A stretch of DNA of 64,000 nucleotides from CALOCN01 sp942491735 (GTDB lineage: Bacteria; Eisenbacteria; RBG-16-71-46; JABDJR01): positions 434,001 through 498,000 of the forward strand of contig CALOCN010000014.1 of assembly GCA_942491735.1 (NCBI GenBank). Direction: 5' to 3'. Of this stretch, positions 18,100 through 26,099 are shown in pieces; position 1 is the stretch's first letter; each line of letters begins with the position of its first letter. Made by a program: the position numbers and the translations under genes. Below the pieces are notes generated by a model. The model made no database searches and was not told the origin of the DNA. It worked only from the letters and a program-made list of their open reading frames with translations.

Positions 18100-19485
18100 C
18101 TAGCCCGCGTGCAAACGGCACAGGTCCCGCATCTCTTCCTGCATCCACCGCGCGGCCCGGGCCAGGGACTCCGCATCCGGTTCGAGGGCCCGCACCCGCG
18201 CGTCCTGATTGGTACGAAAGGCGTAGGGCGCATTGTTGGCCAGCTCGAACCCGGCCCGCCGGATGTGTTCCTCCAGGGATGCGTCGGGGAAGGCACACCG
18301 CGCGGCACCGCCATCGGGGACGCGGCGACTCTGGATCAGGTTCAGGTGCAGGTGGCTGTTGCGACCCCCGAACAGGTCCAGTCGCATCACCTCATCCTCC
18401 AGCACGCAAAGGGATGCGGCCGGACCCGGCCCGAACTCCTCGTTTACCCAGTAGACGTCGAGTTCCACGTCCGTTGTCAGTTGCCGGGTGCGCGCATCCG
18501 AGGCGAAGGGTCTCGTGGATCGACGCGCCCGCCGCCGACGTGCTTTCTTCCGCGCCTTGCGTTCCGCGAGGCGGGACCCCACCGCTTGCCTCAGGGTGCG
18601 TCGGGGATGTCTCAACGCGCCGAGTCGCCGCAAGGTCTCTCCCTTGAGCGCCCCGGCTTCCGCGTCGGCCAGGGACTCCTGTTTCCGCGCCTTCTGCGCC
18701 GCGAGGTCCCGGGCCAGACGGGCCCGGTCCGCGATGGCCGCGTCCCGCACCGATCGCGAGAACCCGGCGAGGTCGTCGGGATCACCCAGCCGGAGGAACC
18801 AGGATGCCAGCTCCGCCTGGCGACGCGCGGTGGACCATCCTGGGTGATCTCCCCGCTTGAAGTAGAGCACGGTGGGGACTCCGCTGTTTGCGGTTCGGCA
18901 CGCGGGGTGTTCCAGGAACTGCCACCACATGTAGCGGTCGGTGGAGAGGTGGGGCGGGGTGGTCCGCCATCCGTGCGGCAGCCGCCGGTACATGGCCAGG
19001 GTGTGTCCGGCAAAGCTGAGCGGAATGAGCCCCTTGATTTCCCGTACCCGCTCCCGGTCCGAGGCGTGGGTGATGTCAATGGTCTGCCGGAACGTGAACC
19101 CGCCTTCGGGGCCCACCCCGAACCGCAGGGTGTGGCCGAAGTCCGCGTCCCGCAGCAGGGTGTCCAGGGTCTCCACGTGATGGGGGAGCATGAGATCACG
19201 GTCGGTGAGGTAGCAGACGATACGCCCGCGGGCCTCCTGCAGCGCCTGGTGCCGATGCCGTTCCCCACGCCGGGGATCCTTGGGATGGTCAAAGAACCGG
19301 ATCCGGGGATCCCCATCCATCAGCTCCCGGATCACCGACCGGGTCGCGGCGTTGACCCCGTCCCCCAGGATGAAGATCTCGAGCTGGTCCACGGTCTGCC
19401 TCAGGATGCTCCCGACCGAATAGGGCAGAAGAGGGCCCCGGTCGCCGGTCGTGGGGAGAATGACCGTGGCCCGGAGTTCACTCAC
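18100..19485 (-). CDS. Family 2 glycosyltransferase with unusual C-terminal extension
   Basis: A 461-residue protein. The N-terminal 230 residues are a GT-A fold: ATVILPTTGDRGPLLPYSVGSILRQT at the start, IFILGDGV, and YLTDRDLMLP, where Asp-Arg-Asp takes the place of the metal-binding DxD. Then come an Arg/Lys-rich stretch (about 290-320, RKARKKARRRRARRS) and a C-terminal domain of about 140 residues that I do not recognise (VELDVYWVNEEFGPGP..). There is no membrane segment. The ATG overlaps the stop of the Gfo/Idh gene by 4 bp, so the two are co-translated. A sugar-transfer role in surface polysaccharide synthesis is inferred from the fold and neighbours. Confidence 0.8.
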   Translation of the reverse strand: MSELRATVILPTTGDRGPLLPYSVGSILRQTVDQLEIFILGDGVNAATRSVIRELMDGDPRIRFFDHPKDPRRGERHRHQALQEARGRIVCYLTDRDLMLPHHVETLDTLLRDADFGHTLRFGVGPEGGFTFRQTIDITHASDRERVREIKGLIPLSFAGHTLAMYRRLPHGWRTTPPHLSTDRYMWWQFLEHPACRTANSGVPTVLYFKRGDHPGWSTARRQAELASWFLRLGDPDDLAGFSRSVRDAAIADRARLARDLAAQKARKQESLADAEAGALKGETLRRLGALRHPRRTLRQAVGSRLAERKARKKARRRRARRSTRPFASDARTRQLTTDVELDVYWVNEEFGPGPAASLCVLEDEVMRLDLFGGRNSHLHLNLIQSRRVPDGGAARCAFPDASLEEHIRRAGFELANNAPYAFRTNQDARVRALEPDAESLARAARWMQEEMRDLCRLHAG

Positions 19486-20414
19486 GTGTCGAGCCCGGCC
19501 AGGGTGCGCAACCGGCCGACCATGCGAACCACGGCAAGCCCCTCCGCCGCATCCGTGGGGGGCGGGGGTCCTCCCCCGAGATGCGTCACGAAAGCCCGCA
19601 ACTCGCGAAGGAGGGGGCGCTCCGGGTCGAAACGCCGGTGTTCCACCCGCGGCTCCAACGAGCCCGGCCCGGGGCCCCCCTCCCGAAGGATCTCCAGGGT
19701 GTCCGTTTCCCCGTCGGCCAACACCGCGACGCCCTCCTCGCAGTGGAGACGGACCTCACGCCGCTTGTCCCGATACCGGTTGGAGGCTTCGATCACGATC
19801 CAGGGCGATTCTCCGAGGGTCGCGTTCATCCCGACCACGCGCCCGTTCACCTGCTCCACCACGGCACACCGCGGTTCCGGCAACGCCCCAAGCACGGCGA
19901 TGGCGATGCTGAGGTCGTGGGGAATCAGGGTCCAGGTACTGTCCGTATCCCCGCGGGGGCTGGTCCAGTTGGTGCGCACGGAACGCAGGCCGTACACCGC
20001 CCCCAACTCTCCCGAGCGGGCCAGGGATCCCAGGAGTTCGATGCCGGGGTGGTAGCGCCAGTTGTGCATGACGAACAGCCGATCACCGGCCCGGTCCACC
20101 AGGTGGCGGGCCGACTCGGGATCGGTGGTGAACGGCTTCTCCACGAAGATCGGCACGTCCAGTTCCAGGAGGGACTCGACCACGGCAGCGTGGGTGGTGG
20201 CCGGGGTCGCCACCACCAGGCCATCAACGGGAGGGAGCGCGTCCAGGTGGGACACCACCTCGCTGGCCCCGTGTTCCCCGGCGGCCCGGGCGCGCCCCGG
20301 ATCCGGCTCGACCACGACCACCCGTTCCTCCAGGAACACGAGGTCCCGCAGGATGTTGCGGCCCCAGGTGCCGCAGCCGATGAGGCCGATGGAGTGGGTT
20401 CGGGAGGAATTCAT
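19482..20414 (-). CDS. Gfo/Idh/MocA-family NAD(P)-dependent sugar oxidoreductase
   Basis: A 310-residue dehydrogenase. The Rossmann motif [11 protein letters not shown] (10-20) is followed by VVEPD (coenzyme-binding acidic residue), VVATPATTH and the family signature VEKPFTTD with its catalytic Lys. The mid-region has [10 protein letters not shown], and the Asp/His pair is in [10 protein letters not shown]. Such enzymes oxidise or reduce nucleotide-sugar hydroxyls, often at C3. ATG 20414 was chosen over an upstream GTG because GAATTCAT sits where family members start and GGAG-like bases are absent further up. It shares an operon with the glycosyltransferase; together with the epimerase they form a small sugar-modification cluster. 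Confidence 0.88.
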   Translation of the reverse strand: MNSSRTHSIGLIGCGTWGRNILRDLVFLEERVVVVEPDPGRARAAGEHGASEVVSHLDALPPVDGLVVATPATTHAAVVESLLELDVPIFVEKPFTTDPESARHLVDRAGDRLFVMHNWRYHPGIELLGSLARSGELGAVYGLRSVRTNWTSPRGDTDSTWTLIPHDLSIAIAVLGALPEPRCAVVEQVNGRVVGMNATLGESPWIVIEASNRYRDKRREVRLHCEEGVAVLADGETDTLEILREGGPGPGSLEPRVEHRRFDPERPLLRELRAFVTHLGGGPPPPTDAAEGLAVVRMVGRLRTLAGLDT

Positions 20415-20529
20415 GGCGTTTGGCGGGAGTCTAGCAGCCCCCGCTGTCACTCTGGACGCGCCCCCCCGTACTTCCTGTACCCTTGACAGGACGGGCGAAC
20501 GAAGGGGGGCCCTTCGGGAGACTCAACCC

Positions 20530-21645
20530 ATGAACGGAATCGCCATGAAACTCGGAATCATTCTCGCACTGCTCGTGACCGTCGCGGTGATCGGCCGTCT
20601 GGGCGTGGGCAACGCCAAGAACAAGCCGTCCCAGGACGTGCGTCGTGACCTGACCCCGACCGGGGACGGTCCGTGGCGGGACTTCCAGAAGCCGGAAGAT
20701 GCTCAATTGCGTCACGACCTAGAGGACCTGCAGTACCGGGTCACCCAGCTCGACGGGACCGAACAGGCGTTCGCCAACGCGTACTGGGATAGCAAGGACG
20801 ACGGTCTCTACGTGGACGTGGTTTCGGGCGAGCCGCTGTTCGGGTCGTTCGACAAGTTCAGGTCCGGAACCGGATGGCCCAGCTTCACCCGTCCCCTGAT
20901 CGAGGACCATGTGGTCGAGAAGATCGACACCAGCCACGGCTGGACCCGGGTGGAGGTTCGTTCCCGGTACGCCGACTCGCATCTGGGGCACGTTTTTGAC
21001 GACGGACCCGGGCCGACCGGGCTACGCTACTGCATCAACTCGGCTTCGCTCCGGTTCATTCCGGTGGACGATCTCGAGGCGGAAGGCTACGGAGAGTACC
21101 TGGCCCTGTTCGGGTCGGACGAGGAGATGATCATGCCGAATCGATCCGAGACCGCGACCCTGGCCGGCGGATGCTTCTGGGGAATGGAAGACCTGATTCG
21201 CGACATTCCCGGCGTGGCCAACACCGAGGTGGGATACACCGGCGGCAAGGTGGCCGATGCGACCTATGCCGACGTGAAGCGTGGCGACTCCGGGCACGCG
21301 GAAAGCGTGCGGATCGTGTTCGATCCGGACATCCTTTCCTATGACAAGCTCCTGGACTGGTTCTTCCGCATGCACGATCCCACCACGAAGGATCGGCAGG
21401 GCAACGACCGGGGGTCGCAGTACCGTTCGGCGATTTTCTATCACAGCGAGGCCCAGCGGGAGACCGCCGAGCGGGTGAAAGCGGAGTGGGACGCGGCCGG
21501 GCGATGGGGCAAGCCGATCGTCACGGAAATCGTTCCGGCCGGCGAGTTCTCTGTGGCCGAGGACTATCACCAGGACTACCTGGAGAAGAATCCCAACGGC
21601 TACACCTGTCACTTCCTGCGGGAATGGCAGGACGCCAACGACTGA
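20530..21645 (+). CDS. msrAB: Membrane-anchored MsrB-MsrA fusion methionine sulfoxide reductase
   Basis: A bifunctional enzyme of 371 residues reducing both methionine sulfoxide epimers. An N-terminal membrane anchor or signal (about 6-24) places it in the periplasm. MsrB comes first: [29 protein letters not shown] and catalytic Cys168 in [11 protein letters not shown]; the zinc CxxC pairs of other MsrBs are absent, as is usual in fused forms. MsrA follows: Cys215 in [21 protein letters not shown], and [19 protein letters not shown]. The order MsrB-MsrA is the reverse of Neisseria PilB. No thioredoxin domain is attached, so an external reductant is needed. Start ATG 20530 (ATG 20545 also possible); the longer open frame upstream is antisense to the Gfo/Idh gene. 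Confidence 0.93.
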   Translation: MNGIAMKLGIILALLVTVAVIGRLGVGNAKNKPSQDVRRDLTPTGDGPWRDFQKPEDAQLRHDLEDLQYRVTQLDGTEQAFANAYWDSKDDGLYVDVVSGEPLFGSFDKFRSGTGWPSFTRPLIEDHVVEKIDTSHGWTRVEVRSRYADSHLGHVFDDGPGPTGLRYCINSASLRFIPVDDLEAEGYGEYLALFGSDEEMIMPNRSETATLAGGCFWGMEDLIRDIPGVANTEVGYTGGKVADATYADVKRGDSGHAESVRIVFDPDILSYDKLLDWFFRMHDPTTKDRQGNDRGSQYRSAIFYHSEAQRETAERVKAEWDAAGRWGKPIVTEIVPAGEFSVAEDYHQDYLEKNPNGYTCHFLREWQDAND

Positions 21646-23325
21646 TTAGCGTCCCAGGTTGAAGCGATCGAACTCCCGCACGCCGGCCTCCGGGTTCGCG
21701 GTGTCGAACACGAAACTGCGCACCGCGCGCATCCCGGTATCCAGGACGCTGAACACGGTCAGGGTGTTGCTGGCCACGTAGGGCAGCGGCTCCCCGGCCG
21801 CGTCCACCTGGGGCGAGAACAGGGTGGGCGGGACCGGTCGCAGCCCGTGCGGGTCGCCGGTCAGCGGGTAGTGGGCCATGTCCCACCCGTCCGGGACCGG
21901 GACCTCGGTGCGTTCCTCCCCACCGGCCAGGAACGCACCGTAGCTGTTGCCCACGTTGGCGGTCTCGAGGGTGTTGAGCTTGCGTTCGCGAAACCGGTTC
22001 CACAGGTGCGAGTGCCCGCACAGGACCAGGTCGACCCCGCTCGCGTGCAGCCACGGCTCCACGTCCCGACGCCACACGTCGTCCTGGAGCGGGTACTCGT
22101 AACGGATCGCGGTCAGCTCGCCGTTCTCGTTGCTGGTGGTCACCGGCACCGGCTCGGCGAGAACCGGCACCGAGTTCACCCCCAGGCCGTGCACCGAGTG
22201 GTGGAGCATGACCACCCGAAAACGGGCGGTGGTGCAGGCGGGACTGGCCAGCTGCTCGCGGAGCCAGGTGTGCTGGGGGCTCCCCTCCGTCAGATCCTCG
22301 AAGAGAAACGATCCGCCCCCCCAGGCCGCGGGGTTGGTGAGATCGGCATCGGCTTCGCGGTAACGGCCCCGCACTTCGGGTCCGGTACCGGGTTCGCGCC
22401 AGGCGCGGGCCGCGTAGAGACCGACCAGGAACACGTCCCCGAAACGAACCGCATAGTATTGTTCGCCGCCGGGGCTCTCCGTCGGTAGGGTGACGATCTC
22501 CTCGTAGGTGATGGTATTGAAGAATCGCCCCTCTGGAGCCTGGGTCTGGGACGGCATGCGGGGCATGAAGTCGGAGGACTGGGCGGTGAGTCCCCGGGAG
22601 GACCAGCGCCCCATCACCTCGTGGTTCCCGATCACCGTGAACAGGGGCGCTTCCTGCAGGATGGACGCGCCGGTGTAGATCCGGCCCGACTCCCCCTCCG
22701 GGATACGACGCTGGGTATGTCCCTGCATGTTGGGGAAGAACGCGGTGCCGCGGTCGTCGTCGAACCACTCCGAGGCGCGATCGGCCACGTTGACCATGTC
22801 CCCGGCGAAGAACACGGCGTCGAACGGACCGGCGGTTTCCATGGCCTTCTGGAGGTTGGCCGCCACCATCGGTTTGAGCTGGTGATCCGAGGTGAGCAGG
22901 ATGCGCAGGGGCGCTCCTTCGGGGGGCAGCGGGGCCAGGGTATAGGCCTCGGAGAGGACGGTCCCGCCGGTCAACACGCTGCGCACCCGGTAGGGAGTGC
23001 GCTCCCCGGCCGGCAGGCCGTTCACCCGTGCCTCGTGCCGCCACACCGCGCGCGGCGTCGGGGTGGTTGCGTCCTCCTGGGTGCGCGACATGCGGGTGGT
23101 CGTTGCGGGAAAGCGGATCGAGAAGTCGGATCCGATCTCCACCTGGTGATCCTGGCCCCGCTCCGCGGTGAACCACACCACGTGCACCGCGTCGGCGGTG
23201 GGGAGTTGCAGGAAGGGGTCGGTGAGCAGGGCGGGCTCGGCCCCCGCGTCTCCCCGCAGGGCGGGCAAACCGAGGGCCAGGGCAATCAGGCCACCGAGGA
23301 CAAGGCGTGCTCCACGTCGTTCCAC
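21646..23325 (-). CDS. Exported purple-acid-phosphatase-like metallophosphoesterase
   Basis: A 559-residue exported hydrolase with an N-terminal signal peptide (about 1-30). An N-terminal FN3-like domain (AVHVVWFTAERGQDHQVEIG ... ARVNGLPAGERTPYRVRS) precedes the calcineurin-like catalytic domain, the layout of purple acid phosphatases. Metal-ligand motifs are visible: LLTSDHQ (first Asp; the usual His after it is displaced), FFAGDMVN, IGNHEVMG, MLHHSVHG and LCGHSHLW. It would hydrolyse phosphate esters in the periplasm. Its 5' end overlaps the 3' end of the PLP-enzyme gene by 40 bp, so the two are likely one operon. Substrate unknown. Confidence 0.85.
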   Translation of the reverse strand: MERRGARLVLGGLIALALGLPALRGDAGAEPALLTDPFLQLPTADAVHVVWFTAERGQDHQVEIGSDFSIRFPATTTRMSRTQEDATTPTPRAVWRHEARVNGLPAGERTPYRVRSVLTGGTVLSEAYTLAPLPPEGAPLRILLTSDHQLKPMVAANLQKAMETAGPFDAVFFAGDMVNVADRASEWFDDDRGTAFFPNMQGHTQRRIPEGESGRIYTGASILQEAPLFTVIGNHEVMGRWSSRGLTAQSSDFMPRMPSQTQAPEGRFFNTITYEEIVTLPTESPGGEQYYAVRFGDVFLVGLYAARAWREPGTGPEVRGRYREADADLTNPAAWGGGSFLFEDLTEGSPQHTWLREQLASPACTTARFRVVMLHHSVHGLGVNSVPVLAEPVPVTTSNENGELTAIRYEYPLQDDVWRRDVEPWLHASGVDLVLCGHSHLWNRFRERKLNTLETANVGNSYGAFLAGGEERTEVPVPDGWDMAHYPLTGDPHGLRPVPPTLFSPQVDAAGEPLPYVASNTLTVFSVLDTGMRAVRSFVFDTANPEAGVREFDRFNLGR

Positions 23326-24446
23326 AGATCCTCCGGATCTTCGATCCCCACGCTCAGACGCAGGAGACCGGGTCGGATGCCCAATGCGTCCCGCTCGGCC
23401 TCGCTGAGGCCGCGATGGGACGCGGTGGCCGGATGCAGGGTCACGGTTTCCACGCCGCCCAGGCTGGGGGCGCGCTGAACGAGCTGGAAGGCGTCATGGA
23501 CCCGGGTGGCCTCGGCCAGCCCGCCCCGGACTTCGAAAGCGAGCAGGGCGCCGAAGGTTCTCATCTGGCGACGGGCCAGTTCGTGTTGCGGATGACCGGG
23601 CAGGCCCGGATGGAACACCCGCTCCACCGCGGGATGCCGCTCCAGGCGACCGGCCAGTTCGAGGGCGTTGGCGCACTGGCGTTGCCATCGGACATCCAGG
23701 GTCTTGAGACCTCGTCCCAGCATCCAGGCGCTGAACGGATCGACGTTCGATCCCAGGCTGCGGCGCAGAAGGCGAATGGGATCGATGCGGTCCGGGGAAC
23801 CCATCACCACGCCGGCGGTGAGGTCGTCGTGTCCCCCCAGGTACTTGGTCGCCGAGTGGAGCACCAGGTCGATGCCGGTCGTGTCCTGGCCCAGCGGAGT
23901 GGCCAAGGTGGCGTCAAGGGCGATGGGGGGACGGTCATCCCCCAGATTCCCCAGCAGCGATTGCAGATCGACGAGGTTCAGGAGCGGGTTGGTGGGGGAC
24001 TCCACGAAGATGAGGCGGGTGGTGGGGCGCAGATGCGATCGCAGGCGTTCCACCTCGGCCATGGGGACCAGCGAGGACTCGACGCCCAGGGTGGGAAGCA
24101 CCGATCCGAGGAGGCTCGCCGTGCCCCCGTACAACTCCGCGCAGGCCAGCAGGTGACCTCCCGGAGCGCAGGTGGCCAGGGCGGTGGCACAGATCGCGGC
24201 CATGCCGCTGGCGAACAGGGCCGCGGATTCGGTTCCCTGGAGCGCGGCGAGGTGTGCCTCGACCGCCTCACCGGTGGGGTGTTCGAACCGTCCGTAGATG
24301 TAACCGGCCCGCTCCCCGGCGAAGGTCTCGATCTCCGTGCGCAGGGAGTCGAAGGCGTACACCGCGGAGGGAAAAAGAGGAAGGGCGAGACCCCCGAGAA
24401 ATCGGGGATCCCGCCCTGCATGAACCGTTCGTGTCGCGTCGTTCAT
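23286..24446 (-). CDS. Cys/Met-metabolism PLP-dependent enzyme (cystathionine gamma-synthase/lyase family)
   Basis: A 386-residue type-I-fold PLP enzyme. The Schiff-base lysine is Lys201 in LHSATKYLGGHDDL; the cofactor Asp is in ALDATLATP (about 178). YGRFEHPT (51-58) and SGMAAICATAL (80-90) bind PLP phosphate and substrate. The family includes cystathionine gamma-synthase, gamma-lyase, beta-lyase and methionine gamma-lyase; the sequence alone does not decide which. ATG 24446 gives the usual start (MNDATRTVHAG). No other sulfur-metabolism gene is adjacent, and overlap with the phosphoesterase gene is probably just operon packing. Confidence 0.9.
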   Translation of the reverse strand: MNDATRTVHAGRDPRFLGGLALPLFPSAVYAFDSLRTEIETFAGERAGYIYGRFEHPTGEAVEAHLAALQGTESAALFASGMAAICATALATCAPGGHLLACAELYGGTASLLGSVLPTLGVESSLVPMAEVERLRSHLRPTTRLIFVESPTNPLLNLVDLQSLLGNLGDDRPPIALDATLATPLGQDTTGIDLVLHSATKYLGGHDDLTAGVVMGSPDRIDPIRLLRRSLGSNVDPFSAWMLGRGLKTLDVRWQRQCANALELAGRLERHPAVERVFHPGLPGHPQHELARRQMRTFGALLAFEVRGGLAEATRVHDAFQLVQRAPSLGGVETVTLHPATASHRGLSEAERDALGIRPGLLRLSVGIEDPEDLWNDVEHALSSVA

Positions 24447-24466
24447 TGGGACGCGGGGAGCCGAGG

Positions 24467-25162
24467 CTATTCGCCGCCTATGGTCTTGATCTTGCCCCAC
24501 GTGGTGCTCTCGACGGGAACGATGATGCACTCGTCGATGCAGGGGTTGCAGCCGCTGTTGAGGCCGAAGGAGACGATGCCGCCTTCCATGACGTTGGTGA
24601 CAGCGGTGGCACAGTCGGCAACCTGGAGCTCATCCGGCGTGATCGCCGTGTTGGCCGTCAGCTCCAAATCGTCCGACGAGTAGGCGTAGACATAGAACGC
24701 ACCGGCAATGGCCTGAACGCCCTCGCCGCCCACTTCCGTACGCTGGCAGTTCGTGCCGGCGGACCAGGTGATGCGGTTACCACTACCCGCGGCCGGCCAA
24801 CCCATGTTGGGGAATTCCAGATCCGAGCACAGGGTCCAGCCGAAGATATCGACACCCGATGTGCCAGTGGCGTCGTAGGTGATACCACAGGAGAGCCCGG
24901 CGATACCGGCGGTGGACTGCGCATTGGCAACCACCAGGTACACGTTGACGGCCTCAAGAAGAGGACCCGTGGTCACGAACGCACTGCAAGGCGTGTTGGT
25001 CGTGATGGGATCGACATCACCCGAACAGGTGAGGCTCGCCTTCTTTGCCAAGGCGGTCCGGTGCAAGGCGAGAACAGCGCCGTCCTGCGTACCGGCAAGA
25101 GCCGGCGCAGCGACGGCCAGAGTGGCCGAGGCCAAGAGAACGGTGAGTACCGCTCGTTTCAT
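24467..25162 (-). CDS. Secreted protein with paired cysteines and tag-like C-terminus, unknown function
   Basis: A 231-residue exported protein. The signal peptide (about 1-23) ends at APALAGT. The mature part has eight or more Cys in spaced pairs (LTCSGDVD, TPCSAF, GLSCGITYD, TLCSD, TNCQRTE, ADCATA, SGCNPCIDEC), suggesting disulfides and an extracytoplasmic beta-rich fold. It ends PVESTTWGKIKTIGGE, a short Trp/Lys tail of the kind I associate with secreted proteins of Eisenbacteria-like genomes; that association is from memory. GAAGGAGGG lies just before ATG 25162, the strongest ribosome binding site in the region, suggesting high expression. No enzyme motif recognised. Confidence 0.75.
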   Translation of the reverse strand: MKRAVLTVLLASATLAVAAPALAGTQDGAVLALHRTALAKKASLTCSGDVDPITTNTPCSAFVTTGPLLEAVNVYLVVANAQSTAGIAGLSCGITYDATGTSGVDIFGWTLCSDLEFPNMGWPAAGSGNRITWSAGTNCQRTEVGGEGVQAIAGAFYVYAYSSDDLELTANTAITPDELQVADCATAVTNVMEGGIVSFGLNSGCNPCIDECIIVPVESTTWGKIKTIGGE

Positions 25163-25242
25163 TGAAAACCCTCCTTCAATGTCCAGCACGGGACAGGCGC
25201 GCGGGAACGCGGAACATAGGACCTTGAGAGACACACAGCAGA

Positions 25243-25272
25243 ACCGTAGACGGGTGATCGTGGAACTGTCAA
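25243..25272 (-). promoter_or_regulatory. Candidate sigma-70 promoter for the secreted Cys-rich protein
   Basis: On the minus strand TTGACA (25267-25272) is followed after 18 bp by TACGGT (25243-25248), about 80 nt before the ATG at 25162. The -35 element is perfect and the -10 is weak. It lies at the 3' end of mrfB, consistent with a separate, strongly expressed gene. Confidence 0.4.
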
Positions 25273-26099
25273 GCCCACGCCGACTTGGGGGGATAGTCGG
25301 GGCGGTCCCGGGCGGCCCCGAAGGCGTGCAGAATGGAGACCAGGGCAAGGAGGTCCAACCGGTTGTGATGCACGATGGGTCCAATGGCCTCGCTGTCGCC
25401 GGATCGAACGAACCGGTGATACCGCTCCGGCGCTTCGCTGCCGCTCACGTCCCCCACGCGAGCCCGACCCGTGCAAAAAGCTTCCAAGGTAGGAAGCCGA
25501 CAATTGGGCAGTGTCCCCCGCCAGGCCCGACGCGATGCATGGAGCAGGTCGAAATGCACCCTGGGGTGGGCCATCCCGGCTCCAAACCGAACGGCACGGT
25601 CGTTGAGGAACGGCAGGTCATAGGATTTGCCGTTGAAAGAAACCAACAATCGGTGCGCACGGACCATGGCCAGGGCCACCCGCACGACCGCCTCTTCCTC
25701 GGCGTAGGTGCGGGCGAGGAGCTGTACGAGGCGAGCCTGGCCCTGCCGAAAGACGAGGCAGCCGACCAGGAAGAGGGGGTTTCCCGCGAACCCGCAGGTC
25801 TCCAGATCGAGAAACAGCGCCTCGTCCAGTTCCGGCCCACCCGCCAGGTGGAAAAGCCGGGCTTCCTGGGACGACCAGGGTCCCCGCACGAGGCCCCGGG
25901 CCGCGCCCTGGAGTCCTCCCGGCACGGTCAGAGTCCTCTCGATCCGCCAGTATCGGCTGCCGGCAAGCCCAACCTCTCGTCCCGGCAGGGTGAAGCGCCC
26001 GGGTCGCACCGGATACCGGTGGGTCACCGGCCGGGCGGCGGCCATAGCCGCCTCGCGATCGCGGGCCACCCGGGACAGACGCAACGAACGGGTGGTCAA
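25269..26099 (-). CDS. mrfB: YprB/MrfB-like DEDD-family exonuclease (RNase H-like)
   Basis: A 276-residue RNase H-fold nuclease of the YprB type (ribonuclease_H_2 domain). Acidic residues are in FLDLETCGF (Asp-Glu pair), SFNGKSYDLPFLNDR and HHNRLDLLALVSIL, the three ExoI/II/III-like motifs of DEDD exonucleases. The gene lies directly after the MrfA-type helicase. In Bacillus subtilis MrfA (helicase) and MrfB (exonuclease) repair mitomycin-C damage; gene pairing here supports the same role. The start is uncertain: TTG 26099 overlaps the helicase stop (TTGA), whereas ATG 26045, after GAGGCGG, gives a shorter protein. The long open frame upstream is antisense-like and rejected. The last bases overlap a promoter for the downstream secreted protein. 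Confidence 0.85.
   Translation of the reverse strand: MTTRSLRLSRVARDREAAMAAARPVTHRYPVRPGRFTLPGREVGLAGSRYWRIERTLTVPGGLQGAARGLVRGPWSSQEARLFHLAGGPELDEALFLDLETCGFAGNPLFLVGCLVFRQGQARLVQLLARTYAEEEAVVRVALAMVRAHRLLVSFNGKSYDLPFLNDRAVRFGAGMAHPRVHFDLLHASRRAWRGTLPNCRLPTLEAFCTGRARVGDVSGSEAPERYHRFVRSGDSEAIGPIVHHNRLDLLALVSILHAFGAARDRPDYPPKSAWA

Noticed and set aside
20482..20492. TTGACA upstream of msrAB
   Set aside because: No acceptable -10 at 16-18 bp spacing.
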